Origin: Epiperipatus broadwayi
Lineage: Eukaryota > Onychophora > Udeonychophora > Euonychophora > Peripatidae
Direction: 5' to 3'
Assembly: GCA_028023455.1 (NCBI GenBank)
Contig: JAQFVV010007208.1
Span: 62,001-126,000 of the forward strand
Length of the DNA: 64,000 nt
Shown: positions 1 to 10,780 of the stretch, piece after piece
Layout of the letters: the number at the start of each line of letters is the position of its first letter
Numbering within the stretch: the first letter of the stretch is position 1
Program-made: the position numbers and the translations under genes
Notes under the pieces: generated by a model
What the model was told of the DNA's origin: nothing
Database searches by the model: none
What the model saw: only the letters and a program-made list of their open reading frames with translations

Positions 1-1170
1 TCAACTATGAAACGAATAACCTAAGATTACCCTCCCGTAACTTATATATATATAACTTTACAAATCTATATAGCCATTCATGCCCAACTTAAATTTAACA
101 TTTATATAACTAGTTTAACAAAAAACAGAAATCATAATAAAACTTAAAGAACAAATAAGTAAATAAATGGAAATGATTTTACAAAAGAAATACATTAAAT
201 AAAATTATAACTAATCAATAAATAACATTGGTCAGATAGGATTCTATTTCTTATAAATTAAAGACTGAGAAAGTTTATATTTTAAAGTTCTTAGTGTTTC
301 AAAATATTTTTAAAGTTGTTACGATTTTTAAAATGTTCCTCTTTATCCATTGCATGCTGTTTGGAATCCACGTTAAATCCCCCAATGAGCCTGTTGTTCT
401 CAGTATAAGAAAAGCGATGTTTCATTTCTTTTTTTTAACTACTGAAGGGATTGAAGAGTGCGTCTTTTCCCTTCTTCTTCCACTCTGCACTTACACATAT
501 TGTCACATCTCGTCATAATCTATTATTCCACTCACTTTTTATAGTAGCCTTTCAGATCCAGTGGACATTACGTCACAATGATGTGATGGTCCCTTCGCAG
601 AGGTCCGATTTCTTTGTTTTTCATTCATTGGCTATTTCTATTGTTTTCCTATTTGACCGATGCTTATACATTTAAATGCCCAAGGCTAGTTTACATTTGA
701 CTAATTAAATTAATCATTTCCATTTTTTCAATAACATTAATTAATTTGTTGTGTACAAACTTAGATATATTTTTATCTTTAAATCTTTACTGACAATTTA
801 GTTTTAAAATACTTTTTCTTTTTTTTAATAAAGTTTTATTTTAATAATTTTTTTCATCTGTGCGATTATATAGATACGAGTTTAGTATAGAATTTTAATT
901 TTCAATTTTTAATTTTTTAAAAAAAAAGTTTTATTTGCGAACTTTTATTTTTTTCATATTTACTAATAAAAAAACAATGTAACGATGTCTGTGCCTGTTA
1001 CAATATATATATGGTTACTACTAATTTAATTTTATAATATTTTTTAATATATTGTAAATGAAAGTAGCAAACATATATTATAAAATAAAAACAAGAATAA
1101 TTTTTTAAATCTAAATTCAAAAATTTGGGCAAACAAAGCTTCAGCTATTTTCTTTCTCATTTTTAATATA
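1..1170. other. non-coding AT-rich stretch
   Basis: I see no gene here. The short open frames are AT-rich chance frames without recognisable domains. A CRE-like core (ACGTCA) occurs near 570 in a locally less AT-rich patch, with no adjoining gene to give it meaning. Confidence 0.5.
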
Positions 1171-1408
1171 TCAGAATATCATCATCATCATTATCAATTT
1201 ATTGCAGGATGAAGGTCAATCCAAGTTCAATCCATCTTCTCAGATCTTTAGCTTCTCCATATCACCTCTGCACGTTTTTTTATTTCATCCATCCATTTCA
1301 CATGTGGTCTCTTTCTGGGTTTTTTACAATCTCTTGGAATCAAGTTTAAGATTTCAATTGTCCACCTATTATCATGTCTTCTAGCAATATGTCCAGCCCA
1401 ACTCCACT
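1171..1408 (-). mobile_element. RTE-like LINE 3' end fragment
   Basis: Read on the minus strand, about 240 bases translate into the C-terminal tail typical of RTE/BovB-class LINE reverse transcriptases. The fragment starts with a W-x-GHIARR-x-DNRWT block and continues through a proline/arginine-rich segment (RKRPHVKWMDE) to a short tail. It ends in an ATGATG-type microsatellite (atcatcatcatcatt on the plus strand, about 1176-1192), the usual 3' end of RTE elements. Two in-frame stops near the end show it is dead. No RT core or endonuclease is present, so this is a strongly 5'-truncated insertion. The clade assignment rests on motif memory only. Confidence 0.6.
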
Positions 1409-1741
1409 AAAATCTTTTAATTTTTTCAATTTTTAATTTTGTAATTTTTCTTTTTTAATTTTTTATCAGAATATACCAATTGGAAAACATAAATTTTTGA
1501 AGCGTTTTGAGATTCATATTTAGAATTTATTATTATTTATTATTATATAATAGTAATTAATCAAGTATTAGGTTTTCAGTATGATTTTTGACTGCAGTTT
1601 ATCACATTATAAATTAACAGTATAAAAATTTCAGACCACTTTCTCTTATTATATATAAATTTTAAAAAGAATTATCACAGAGATGGATTAAGGATCAAAA
1701 TATCTGAATCTCTACATTAGAATTATTATAAATATTTCTTA

Positions 1742-1743
<2 letters not shown>
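1409..1743. other. non-coding AT-rich stretch
   Basis: Nothing recognisable lies between the RTE fragment and the TA microsatellite. Confidence 0.4.

Positions 1744-1816
<73 letters not shown>
1744..1816. repeat. (TA)n microsatellite
   Basis: About 73 bases of nearly uninterrupted TA dinucleotides, with one phase slip near 1784. Confidence 0.95.
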
Positions 1817-1820
<4 letters not shown>

Positions 1821-2011
1821 AATTATTTATTTATACAGCACAGTATCTATCCAATTAAGTATTTCAGATGAAAATCAATCTTCACACATGCACAGTTTAA
1901 TTTTGAATGTATGAATTTATGCATACTTACCCATAAGTAAAAAGTTTTAAAAGAACAAATAAGCCATTTGTTCTTAGAGCTTATCTATATGTAAGCCAAT
2001 TCTTACTTACC

Positions 2012-3112
2012 ATGCTTAATTCAGGGCTTGATTGTATTGTATGTGTGATATTTCAACTGACAAATGAATTGTATAAAGTTAATTCACATATTCTTAGATA
2101 TAATAATCAATTATTACATATGGATGTACATGTAAAAAATAGAACAGAAGATATAGTATTAGCTTATTATCCATTTATTCCAATGAATTGGGCTGGGCTG
2201 GGAATTTTTTTTTTAGATTCCAAGTAAGCTGTAGTGAAGACAAATTATAAACCCTTATCATACAGAAATTGAAAACCAATAGGTAAAAATATGTACAATG
2301 GAATATACAATTATTGTCTTGGTTATTTAAAATAGACTGTAATTCATATTAATTGCAATATTATTTATAAATATAATTATAGAATATAAGTGATTAAAAG
2401 CTTTGGAAATAATGAAATATCTGAAGAAATGGTCTATAACAATGAAAGTTTTCTTTAAGATATTTAGTTAATTTATAATACTGCATATAAAAGTACAATA
2501 GTTAAAAAATGAGAAATTATTGTTAATGCCATATTACAAAAAAAGAGCAAGACTAAGAATAAATCTTACCTAGCCATTGCCCTAATAGTTATTTTAAGAA
2601 ATATCCTATTGTACATCTTAAATAGAAGATTAAAAGAAAAAAAAATATTTGACTAGTAAACAAGAAGAATTCATAAAGAATAGAAATATTACACAATGGA
2701 TAATAAATAGCTTACATATGCATTTGATTCATTTAAAAAAACCTTTGATAGCAATGATTAAATGATGATATAGGCATTACTTAAGTAATGCAAAATAGTT
2801 AATAAACTAATTAATCATTTAAAAAACTATAATTTAAAGCAGCTATAAAAATAAAAATTAAAAAGTGGTTTGTCAAGACAATGACTACCATGTTCAAACT
2901 GTCTATATACACAAAGATAAAAAAGTAAATATAGAGTTATTTCTTATAGAAGGGCAACACTTCCCTCACAATAAAAAAAAATCACATATTGCAATTATGT
3001 TTTTTTTCTTTTCTAGTCATTATATAAATTTCAGCTCACCAATCATCTTGTTAAAAATAATTAGATATCTATTTACTGACCATTGTTGGATGGCTAAGTG
3101 GATTTCTTATTA
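2012..3112 (+). pseudogene. decayed non-LTR reverse transcriptase relic
   Basis: Across several frames the plus strand keeps scattered traces of a LINE-type RT. One trace near 2718-2755 reads AFDSFKKTFDSND, resembling the catalytic motif A region (aromatic-x-D-F-KKAFDS). Downstream near 2915-2965 a KVNIELFLIEGQHFP trace resembles the region leading to the Q-G-D-x-L-S-P motif. The relic has many stop codons and frameshifts and no flanking structure. It starts near the 71-residue open frame at 2012 and ends near an 82-residue frame at 2865-3113; neither is a gene on its own. It could be coincidence, because the similarity is weak and short. If real, it is an old, inactive copy. Confidence 0.35.
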
Positions 3113-3357
3113 ACTATCTATATGAAATAAAAATCCTAAGACATTTTGTGATCTAAAAACTTTATAGTATTCAATCTTCCCAGATCCAATTCTACGCTGT
3201 GGATATGGCAACAGATGTAATGATCACTACAACATAAAATATTTCTTCTTCATACAGATGATATCATATATAACATTCAATCTATTATTAAAACTTAGTA
3301 ATGCAATTTCTTTTATATTTTAAAGTGTACTTACTATTATTTATATAAATATTTTAC
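3113..3357 (-). other. putative intron sequence downstream of the Tctex1 exon
   Basis: This lies directly after the donor site of the minus-strand exon at 3358-3548. No following Tctex1 exon is visible here or between this point and the window start, so the gene's next exon is probably outside the window. Confidence 0.4.
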
Positions 3358-3548
3358 CTTTGAAAGTCCATCACTTGAACTCTGTTTTTTATTGCCTGAA
3401 CAATCTGTTCTGTAACTCTCTCCGTTTTTACGTCTTCATATGTTTTATTAAGAATAACTCTTTGTAAGATCTCCTCCATCATTGGCTCAACTGATTCTGA
3501 GTAAAACAATTTAGGTGGATCCAACTCATAACTATTTTCATATATAAG
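3358..3548 (-). CDS. internal exon of a Tctex1-domain dynein light chain gene
   Basis: On the minus strand this 191-base segment is open and encodes 63 residues plus two bases of a split codon. It is bounded by a consensus acceptor (TTTATTTTAG just before it) and donor (CAAAG followed by GTAAAAT). The protein reads ENSYELDPPKLF, then an amphipathic stretch with EEILQRVI and TERVTEQIVQAIKNRV, ending VMDFQR. This matches the start of the Tctex1 (DYNLT) fold: the 'ENTY-x-L-x-P' entry strand, two helices, and a break just before the expected 'YK-hydrophobic' strand. Family members are light chains of cytoplasmic, ciliary or intraflagellar dyneins. The rest of the domain (second half with the W-D loop) is not found in the window. 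The subfamily cannot be decided. This is the only convincing host exon seen. Confidence 0.75.
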
Positions 3549-4829
3549 CTAAAATAAATATAATATATCTAAATAAAAAATAAAGGAAATATGTCCATAA
3601 TATGTTATGAAAGTCACTATAAAGTTTGAATTTCCTGAAGAATATTTCATTGCAAATGAACATTAGTAGTAATTCACACAGTTTGTTCTACTACGGAACC
3701 ATCTCTTAAAAGATTGAGTAATTAGTGATGACTAGTTTTGGTAGTTGGCTTTCTTCACTGAGGAGTATTGAAATGCAATCATTCATTTTGCAAGCATCTA
3801 TTATTCTTTTATTGCTATTTAAGCTAATAACCTGGTATCCAAAAATCCTTCTGTTTTGAATTCAAATTAATTTGAAAAGTTTAATGACCATAGTTTTTAT
3901 GTTAATAATAGTTATCTTTGATTCTTTGGTGAAGACAATATATCATATAATGTTTTGTTTGGTATAATTAAAATTCAAAATATTTATTTAAATTAATGAT
4001 AAAATTTATTTTCAAAATAGATGAAGAGTTAGAAAAATAGGCAGCTTGTCTAAAAATAAAATAAAATATTAAAAAAATGCTATATAAAGTACACTTGTAA
4101 AAATAGTCATCAAAAATACACATACCTTCACAAATTAACATTAATGCAGATTTCTAAATATATATATTGCAATAAAATGTAACTGATGACAGGATAGATA
4201 GGAGGTTATTAGAGCACTTATTAAGTAATGGAACAATATACTAAAGAATGGAAAGGATTTCATTTATATTTAATCAATTATGAGCTGGTTTCCCATTTGA
4301 GTACAATATATACTTTATTTATTGCCAATTTATTTTTTGACTATATTTTATGGAACAATCTAATACCATCATCATCATATGATGTGTCCTATGATACCAC
4401 TAAGGCAATCTAGATTTTTTAATTTTTCAAGTATCAATACACAAATGAATTTTATGTATAATTTTAAATATTATATTTTTAAATACACAGTGTCATGTGA
4501 CCATTTAAATTATACTATTTGCATAAATCTCTGATGATGATCATTTCCTTTAATAAATCTATAACTAATATATTTCTTAAATCAAACAATATCTTTATAA
4601 GATAGTGCACTATTAAGCAATATTTCTAATTAAGAAATAATATTATCTGACTCAAAAGCATTTATAAAACCTTTCTTCTGTTAGTTGCTTTCATACATTC
4701 CAATACTTTCTTATCAGCAAACATGAACTTAAAAAAGATAGTTATAAAGATAAAACTACTTGCTTGAATAAAAATCAAATTACACACAAGATGGATTTTA
4801 ACAATAAATAAAAACAAATTTAATTAAGT
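3549..4829. other. non-coding, probably intron of the Tctex1 gene
   Basis: It lies upstream of the exon on the minus strand. No other exon, RNA gene or element is recognised. Confidence 0.4.
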
Positions 4830-4916
4830 GTTTTCCTGAAGGTTTGTGATAATGGTGTTCTAGTTGTATTTTTATATTGGACTATTTCCATAATCTAATA
4901 TGAGTATTGAATGTCT
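4830..4916 (-). repeat. 87-bp dispersed repeat, copy 1
   Basis: The reverse complement matches 55985-56071 along its whole length with scattered substitutions. Shared blocks include GACATTCAA, CAATATAAAAATACA and CACAAACCTTCAGGAAAAC. The two copies are 51 kb apart and in opposite orientation. The function is unknown; it looks like a short interspersed or MITE-type fragment. Confidence 0.8.
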
Positions 4917-5054
4917 ACAGAAAAATTTAACTTTTATTTAAATATTCCAAATACATTCAACTATTAGTAATAGAACATCAAACAGGTTACTATATGCACA
5001 ACATTTCAAGAGGTATTATCTTTCCTCTTCCTTCAGGTGTTGCTGATCTGACCA

Positions 5055-5160
5055 ATGACAGTGCTAGCATGGTAATTGAACTTGGACTCTTAGATTCTTA
5101 AGTATTGGATTTTAAGGTAACACCTAACCAACTGAACCATTCTGCCAAAGGCAACAGCCA
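5055..5160 (-). repeat. tRNA-Leu-like SINE or tRNA pseudogene
   Basis: The minus strand shows a tRNA-like order. An A-box-like TGGTTCAGTTGG maps to 5128-5139, an anticodon-loop-like CCTTAAAATCC would carry UAA, a long variable region follows, and a B-box-like GTTCAATTACC maps to 5071-5081. The long variable arm and the TAA loop are tRNA-Leu traits. The T stem and acceptor stem do not pair, so this is not a working tRNA gene. It is either the head of a SINE or a decayed tRNA copy. Confidence 0.5.
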
Positions 5161-5194
5161 GTAGAAATTTCATATACTTATCTATGAGATTCCT

Positions 5195-5453
5195 CCTGAT
5201 TTCTCCACTTTTTCTTAAGAGCAAAGTTTATTAGTGGTTTCTATATATTATGTATAATCACACTAGGTTGGCTTATGAGATTATTTGCCATTGTCATGTG
5301 AGCAGCTTCTTTAAATTTTCGTTTTTGTACCTTTTCTTCTCTATCCAATATTTTTGTATTTTCCCAATTGAACATATGTTCATTGGCCCATACATGGTCT
5401 GTTACCATAGTCATATCTGTTTTCTCTTTTCTAAGCATCAGTTTGTGCAACAT
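5195..5453 (-). pseudogene. Penelope-like GIY-YIG endonuclease C-terminal fragment
   Basis: The minus-strand frame carries VTDHVWANEHMFNWENTK, ILDREEKVQKRKFKEAAHM, then NLISQPSVIIHNI and, after one stop, KPLI. This layout (H-x-W-x-x-x-H near the start, an I-D-R-E block, basic residues followed by KEAAHM, and an N-x-I-W-x-P-L ending) matches the end of the GIY-YIG nuclease domain that Penelope-like retroelements carry after their RT. The GIY and YIG strands and the RT are missing, so only the tail remains. It does not belong to the gypsy element starting at 5670. The minus-strand SINE-like unit follows immediately downstream. Family assignment is from motif pattern only. Confidence 0.5.
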
Positions 5454-5669
5454 AATAAAATAAATACAGAGAAAATTAATATGTTTTAGATTTAATTAAT
5501 AATAAAATAAATATATAAATATGTAAGGATTTATAATAGAAGTTTCTATAATAATAACAAATAAAATAAATTTTATCTTAACAAAATTAATTAGCTTAGT
5601 CTTTTATAAAATCACGACACCATGTTTCTGAAATTTTTTACTGATTGGTGCTGATATTATTGTGAATAT

Positions 5670-6214
5670 TGTAAATAAAGTACACTTTTTATTTGTGTAA
5701 TTAGTGCCAGCAGTTTAGACAGTTTCTGTCAGAAAGAATTCATTCTAGAAATGTGTTATCAAAAGTATTTATAATTTTTATGTAAATAAGATATAAAAAA
5801 GAACTCTCAAAGTTTACAAGAGTTGGCGCAGTAGTGACTGTCAAGAGGGACAAAACGCTGTTGAAAGTTTATTGCTTTTCTCCTAAAGGGAAAAAATGTA
5901 CTATAGCCTAAATAGAGTAAATCAAGTTATGTTAATATATTAGTGACAATGGAAACTAAGTTCCCATTATTAATGAACTATGAATGATAGTAATGAGTGA
6001 AGAAATATAGTAGACTCCCTCTGCTTGCAGATATCCCAAAATTATTACAAGGAAGAAATAGTTATTCTTGTTAATATTATAATTTCCCACATATACTTAT
6101 ATATCATAACTTGCAATTCAGATTAAAAATAAATTTGCTGAAATATAAGACTTATGTGTTTATTTTATTTTAACATTATGCTATCATGGCTGGGTAGAGA
6201 TCCTCCATGAATAC
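5670..6214 (+). repeat. 5' LTR of the decayed gypsy element
   Basis: It aligns with 11953-12488, with clearly more divergence than the LTR pair at 28.7/36.0 kb. Shared landmarks are TTTTTATTTGTGTAATTAGTG, TCTAGAAATGTGT, GATATAAAAAAGAACTC and GAGATCCTCCA. The outer start is placed at a TG (5670), the inner end just before CTCAG. Ends are approximate to a few bases because the copies have drifted. Confidence 0.8.
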
Positions 6215-7020
6215 CTCAGTTAGAATGGTCAACAACAGATGGTGTAATTATTGGTTTCAAGGTGCAAGATAATTTGATTAAAGAAAAAGAAGATGGCATT
6301 ACCTAGTCAAAGTTCAGAACAGTTTGATATTTTAACCCTTTGTTATGAATCATTTATGTGCAACATGTAGATCACTTTGTGAGACTGTTGAAGATAAATG
6401 ATAGGGTAAAAGTGTCCATATTGTTTTTTTTGGGGGAAGGGTTGTATTATTAATAGCAAAACAATTGTGCAATCCTAGGATTTCAGAAAATGTACTCTAT
6501 TGTGAACTATTGGAAAATCTAAGCATTTATTTCCAACTAGCAATAACAAAAAGAGTGGTTTGTTTACAATTTCAAATGCAGAAGTAATATCTCGAGAGAG
6601 CTATCAGGATTATAATCTAGCTTTAAGGACCTTAGCAAAACATTATGAATTCACATCAGATTTTGAAGACATACTCCTATACCTATTGATTTATGGTATG
6701 TAGGCCCATAATCTTTGATAAATCCTGATTAGCAAAGTAATTTAACATTTAAAGCAGCCATGGAAAAGTATACAGCACATAATATCATGTTATAAAATGC
6801 TTCAGACTTTTAAAATGGTTTTGGAAAGCAAAAAATCTGACCACTGTCAATAAAGCTGTAAAAGAAAAGTCATCTAAGAACTCTACAAATAATAGCCCAA
6901 ATATTATTGTTGTGATAGGATTAGTCACATGAAGAAGTTATGTTAATTTAAAAATGAAAAATGTAGAATATGCAGTATTAAAGGTCACTTAATGCATGTA
7001 AGCAAAAACAAAATAATGTG
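6215..7020 (+). pseudogene. gypsy gag remnant with two degenerate zinc knuckles
   Basis: The open frame is heavily broken. Near its end two CCHC-type knuckles lie in the same frame. The first (6899-6943) has YYCCDRISHMKKLC, where the first cysteine of CX2CX4HX4C is a tyrosine. The second (6962-7003) is CRICSIKGHLMHVS, where the last cysteine is a serine. Such knuckles bind genomic RNA in gag nucleocapsid regions. Each has lost one metal ligand, so neither should fold. The capsid part upstream is not recognisable. Confidence 0.6.
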
Positions 7021-7925
7021 AAAAATAAGCCACACCTGGACTTTAAATTGAGGCAAGGAAATGAATGTAATAGGGTAAATTAGAGATAAATCTAAGGAGA
7101 AGTTAAAATTGAAAAAGACAAATGTAGTGGCCACAGATGTAAATGGTAATAGAATACACATCTGTGGAAAACTTTGTTTCAATGTTGGTAAATAATAGAC
7201 TGAAAAGATTACAGCTATTTTTGACAGAAGTATGATTTCTCTTCTTGGATGAAATTGCTTCAAACAACTAGGAATATGTTTAAAAATAATCAGTAAAGTA
7301 AAATTGGAAATGGAAGTTAGAAATAAATTTTCTAAGTTATTTAACTAGGAAGTAGCCAAGTTATGAGAGCATCTTCTTAATATTGAACTGTCAAGTCTAC
7401 AGTCAGTGATAATTAAACCAAACAAAGTCCCATATGTACTTAAGCTGAAGGCAGAAGAAATAATAAAAGAGTTGGTGAAGAAAAGAGTACTGATATCAGG
7501 TGAAGACTCAATGTGGGCTACCCCATTGTTGTTTTAATAAAACCAGATTGAGCAGTTTATTTATAAGAAGAATACCAGATTACATTCAACACATATATTA
7601 ATAAAGATATGTACCCTGTTTTAAATGTGTATAATGTATTGACATTATTACAGAAAGCCTTAGTCTTTGTAAAAATTGATTTAAAATCAGCATTTAATCA
7701 AATCCAGCTACTGAGAGTACAGATAAGATGTTGACACTGAGTACTCATGTTGGACTATTCAGGTGCAATAAATTTCCTTACAGAATCATGGTGGCTCCGA
7801 ATATCTTCTAAGCTAAAATGGATATGCTACTGCAGAACATTGAAAGAGTTATTCCATATTTGGATATTTTGATTATAGCCCAGTGTAAAAAAGACTAAAA
7901 AAACATGTTATGGAGATATACTCTA
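7021..7925 (+). pseudogene. gypsy protease and reverse transcriptase remnant
   Basis: A protease trace (IFDRSMISLL near 7217-7247, followed by a KQLGI segment) stands where the retropepsin active site would be, with the catalytic triplet altered. RT traces follow: KPNKVPYVLKLKAEEI (about 7418-7465), a RVLISGEDSMWATPLL block (about 7485-7535), then FVKIDLKSAFNQIQL (about 7668-7712), which keeps the motif A aspartate. A broken YLDILI stands where the Y-x-DD box would be (about 7858-7876). Several stops and at least three frame changes occur. Coding homology stops abruptly at the Penelope insertion, just after the catalytic box. Confidence 0.8.
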
Positions 7926-8102
7926 GATTAAATTATTAATATATATATGTGCCCTGCGCACAGTTAATGAAGCTATTAATAAATTGTCAAAATTTTTACT
8001 GCCAAGCGCTTTCAGGACAGTCTACAGTCCCATATTCATGGCAAGTTATTTTGTTAATAACTGTAAAACTATGCAAACCTTATGCAAATTTATATGCAGA
8101 TG

Positions 8103-9270
8103 TTACATGGACCATTTACGAGATAGGGAATAGCAGGCCTCTCTTCTGTTGATTGCCGATGGGTCAGCCGCAATGAAGTAAGCTTCCCTAACTTTACGTT
8201 TGGTGTCATTTGTTTCAGAGCAAATGACGCTGGCTGTGGTAGGTAGAAAAGCATGTCCAGAGTTTCTTTTGTGTTCAACATAAATCGAATCACCTTCATA
8301 CTTTGTTTTGGTTTTATTGTAAAGGTATCGGTGTTGAGCTACTCTGGTGGAAATGTTAGTTTTGGTCTCTCCATAATATGTTGACATGCAATTTCTTTGG
8401 GGGCAGGTAATTTTGTACACAACTTGAAGGGTGAGTTCAGGTTTGATTCTGTCTTTGGTATTATTTATCAGTCTATTGGTGTTGGGAGGTGAACGGAAAG
8501 CAACTTCAAAGTCACATGATAGTTGATTGATAAGGTTTTTAGCTGTAGAGTGAACGTATGGGATTAAGATTCTTGGTTTGTTTTCTTTCTTGTGGTTGTA
8601 GTTTATTTTATAGAAAAATTTGTTGACTTTTCTGTTGATGGATGAATAAGTGTGTCCAATTTTCCTTAAATCAGTTATATAATTGATGAAATTTTTTCTT
8701 TTATCTGCCTCATATTTGCACAAGTTATGGTTCCTAAACATGAATGAAGAGAGGGCTGCATGTTTGTGTGAGTGAGGCACGTAAAAATTAGGGTTTGTCA
8801 AGCCTCTTACTTCCAAAGGTTTGACTACCATTTGGTAGTCCAGCTTATCTAGATTTTTGCTAACACATATGTCAAGGTATTTGACCTGTTTGTCTTGGTT
8901 TTCCCAAGTAGTAGTAAAAGTAAGTTTGGTATTATTATGGAGGCTATTGTGAAGGTTAGAGATGATGTCTTCTGGGGCAGCAACAAATATGTCATCAATG
9001 TAGTGCATATATATCATATGTGGGGTTGACATGAAGAGTGCAGGTAGTATTAGCTTCTCGTAATGGTCAAGTACAATGCTTGCCATTATACCACTAAGTG
9101 GGAGGTCCATCGGCCATCCATTGTTCATACTAAACCACTTATCTCTGAAAACAGCAATTATATTTAAATCAAGCCATTTTAAAAAATCGATGATGAATTT
9201 GGCACGTGTAGGTGGGCAATTTCTTGCAATTAATTTATCGTTGACTATTTCGATAGATTGTTTACAGTAC
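8103..9270 (-). pseudogene. Penelope-like RT (C-terminal part) fused to GIY-YIG endonuclease
   Basis: From the methionine at 9128 the minus frame is open for 341 codons, unusually intact for this neighbourhood. Sense upstream codons continue through the first array unit (PPTRAKFIIDFLKW, then DLNIIAVFRDKWFS), so 9128 is not the true start. In the 341-residue part, PLSGIMASIVL (10-20) is the RT motif B region and YIDD (43-46) the catalytic box. A basic linker follows, then VVYKITC (236-242) and YYG (251-253) as the GIY and YIG strands, with R262 and a later H/E-rich part. YIG reads YYG. Penelope-like elements use RT plus this nuclease for target-primed insertion. The N-terminal RT motifs are missing, so the copy is 5' incomplete and inactive. 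Confidence 0.85.
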
Positions 9271-10780
9271 TAAACCACTTATCTCTGAAAACAGCAATTA
9301 TATTTAAATCAAGCCATTTTAAAAAATCGATGATGAATTTGGCACGTGTAGGTGGGCAGTTTCTTGCAATTAATTTATCGTTGACTATTTGGATAGATTG
9401 TTTACGGTACTAAACCACTTATCTCTGAAAACAGCAATTATATTTAAATCAAGCCATTTTAAAAAATCGATGATGAATTTGGCACGTGTAGGTGGGCAGT
9501 TTCTTGCAATTAATTGACTATTTCGATAGATTGTTTACGGTACTAAACCACTTATCTCTGAAAAAATCGATGATGAATTTGGCACATGTAGGTGGGCAGT
9601 TTCTTGCAATTAATTGACTATTTCGATAGATTGTTTACGGTACTAAACCACTTAGATCTCTGAAAACAGCAATTATATTTAAATCAAGCCATTTTAAAAA
9701 ATCGATGATGAATTTGGCACGTGTAGGTGGGCAGTTTCTTGCAATTAATTTATCGTTGACTATTTCATATCTCTGAAAACAACAATTATATTTAAATCAA
9801 GCCATTTTAAAAAATCGATGATGAATTTGGCACATGTAGGTGGGCAGTTTCTTGCAATTAATTGACTATTTCGATAGATTGTTTACGGTACTAATCCACT
9901 TATCTCTGAAAACAGCAATTATATTTAAATCAAGCCATTTTAAAAAATCGATGATGAATTTGGCACATGTAGGTGGGCAGTTGCTTGCAATTAATTGACT
10001 ATTTTGATAGATTGTTTATGGTACTAAACCATTTATCTCTGAAAACAGCAATTATATTTAAATCAAGCCATTTTAAAAAATCGATGATGAATTTGGCACA
10101 TGTAGGTGGGCAGTTACTTGCAATTAATTGACTATTTCGATAGATTGTTTATGGTACTAAACCACTTATCTCTGAAAACAGCAATTATATTTAAATCAAG
10201 CCATTTTAAAAAATCGATGATGAATTTGGCACGTGTAGTTGGGCAGTTTCTTGCAATTAATTGACTATTTTGATAGATTGTTTACGGTACTAAACCACTT
10301 ATCTCTGAAAACAGCAATTATATTTAAATCAAGCCATTTTAAAAAATCGATGATGAATTTGGCACGTGTAGGTGGGCAGTTTCTTGCAATTAATTGATTA
10401 TTTCGATAGATTGTTTACGGTACTAAACCACTTATCTCTGAAAACAGCAATTATATTTAAATCAAGCCATTTTAAAAAAATCAATGATGAATTTGGCATG
10501 TGTAGGTGGGCAGTTTCTTGCAATTAATTGACTATTTCGATAGATTGTTTACAGTACTAAACTACTTATCTCTGAAAACAGCAATTATATTTAAATCAAG
10601 CCATTTCAAAAAATCGATGATGAATTTGGCATGTGTAGGTGGGCAGTTTCTTGCAATTAATTGACTATTTTGACAGATTGTTTACGGTACTGAACCACTT
10701 ATCTCTGAAAACAGCAATTATATTTAAATCAAGCCATTTTAAAAAATCGATGATGAATTTGGCACGTGTAGGTGGGCAGT
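9129..10780 (-). repeat. about 13-unit minisatellite built from Penelope RT coding sequence
   Basis: Units begin at TAAACCACTTATCTCTGAAA near 9131, 9271, 9411, 9544, 9644, about 9771, 9892, 10025, 10158, 10291, 10424, 10558 and 10691. The first two periods are 140 bp; most others are 133 bp after loss of a 7-bp TTTATCG-type segment. One unit has a 33-bp internal deletion and one junction is truncated. Each unit, read on the minus strand, encodes the same RT stretch found just upstream of the intact frame. Neither 140 nor 133 is divisible by three, so the array cannot be one reading frame. The last unit stops within GTGGGCAGT at about 10780. Confidence 0.95.

Larger units (their letters stand above)
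7926..10780 (-). mobile_element. nested Penelope-like element with expanded tandem array
   Basis: This minus-strand block interrupts the gypsy pol. From its right to left it holds a tandem array of an RT-coding segment (9129-10780), the C-terminal half of an RT joined to a GIY-YIG endonuclease (8103-9128), and a short 3' tail (about 7926-8102). The N-terminal RT part of a complete element is absent. Both boundaries are inferred from where gypsy homology stops and resumes. They are approximate, and a deletion of gypsy sequence accompanied or followed the insertion. Confidence 0.75.

Noticed and set aside
5241-5489. Plus-strand 79-codon frame at 5250-5489
   Set aside because: It overlaps the minus-strand frame with GIY-YIG C-terminal similarity, which is the better explanation.
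7949-8152. 67-codon plus frame
   Set aside because: It overlaps the tail of the minus-strand Penelope element and has no domain.
9129-10780. CRISPR-like regular repeats
   Set aside because: The units are contiguous with no unique spacers, and each unit is RT-coding sequence; this is a minisatellite in a eukaryotic genome.
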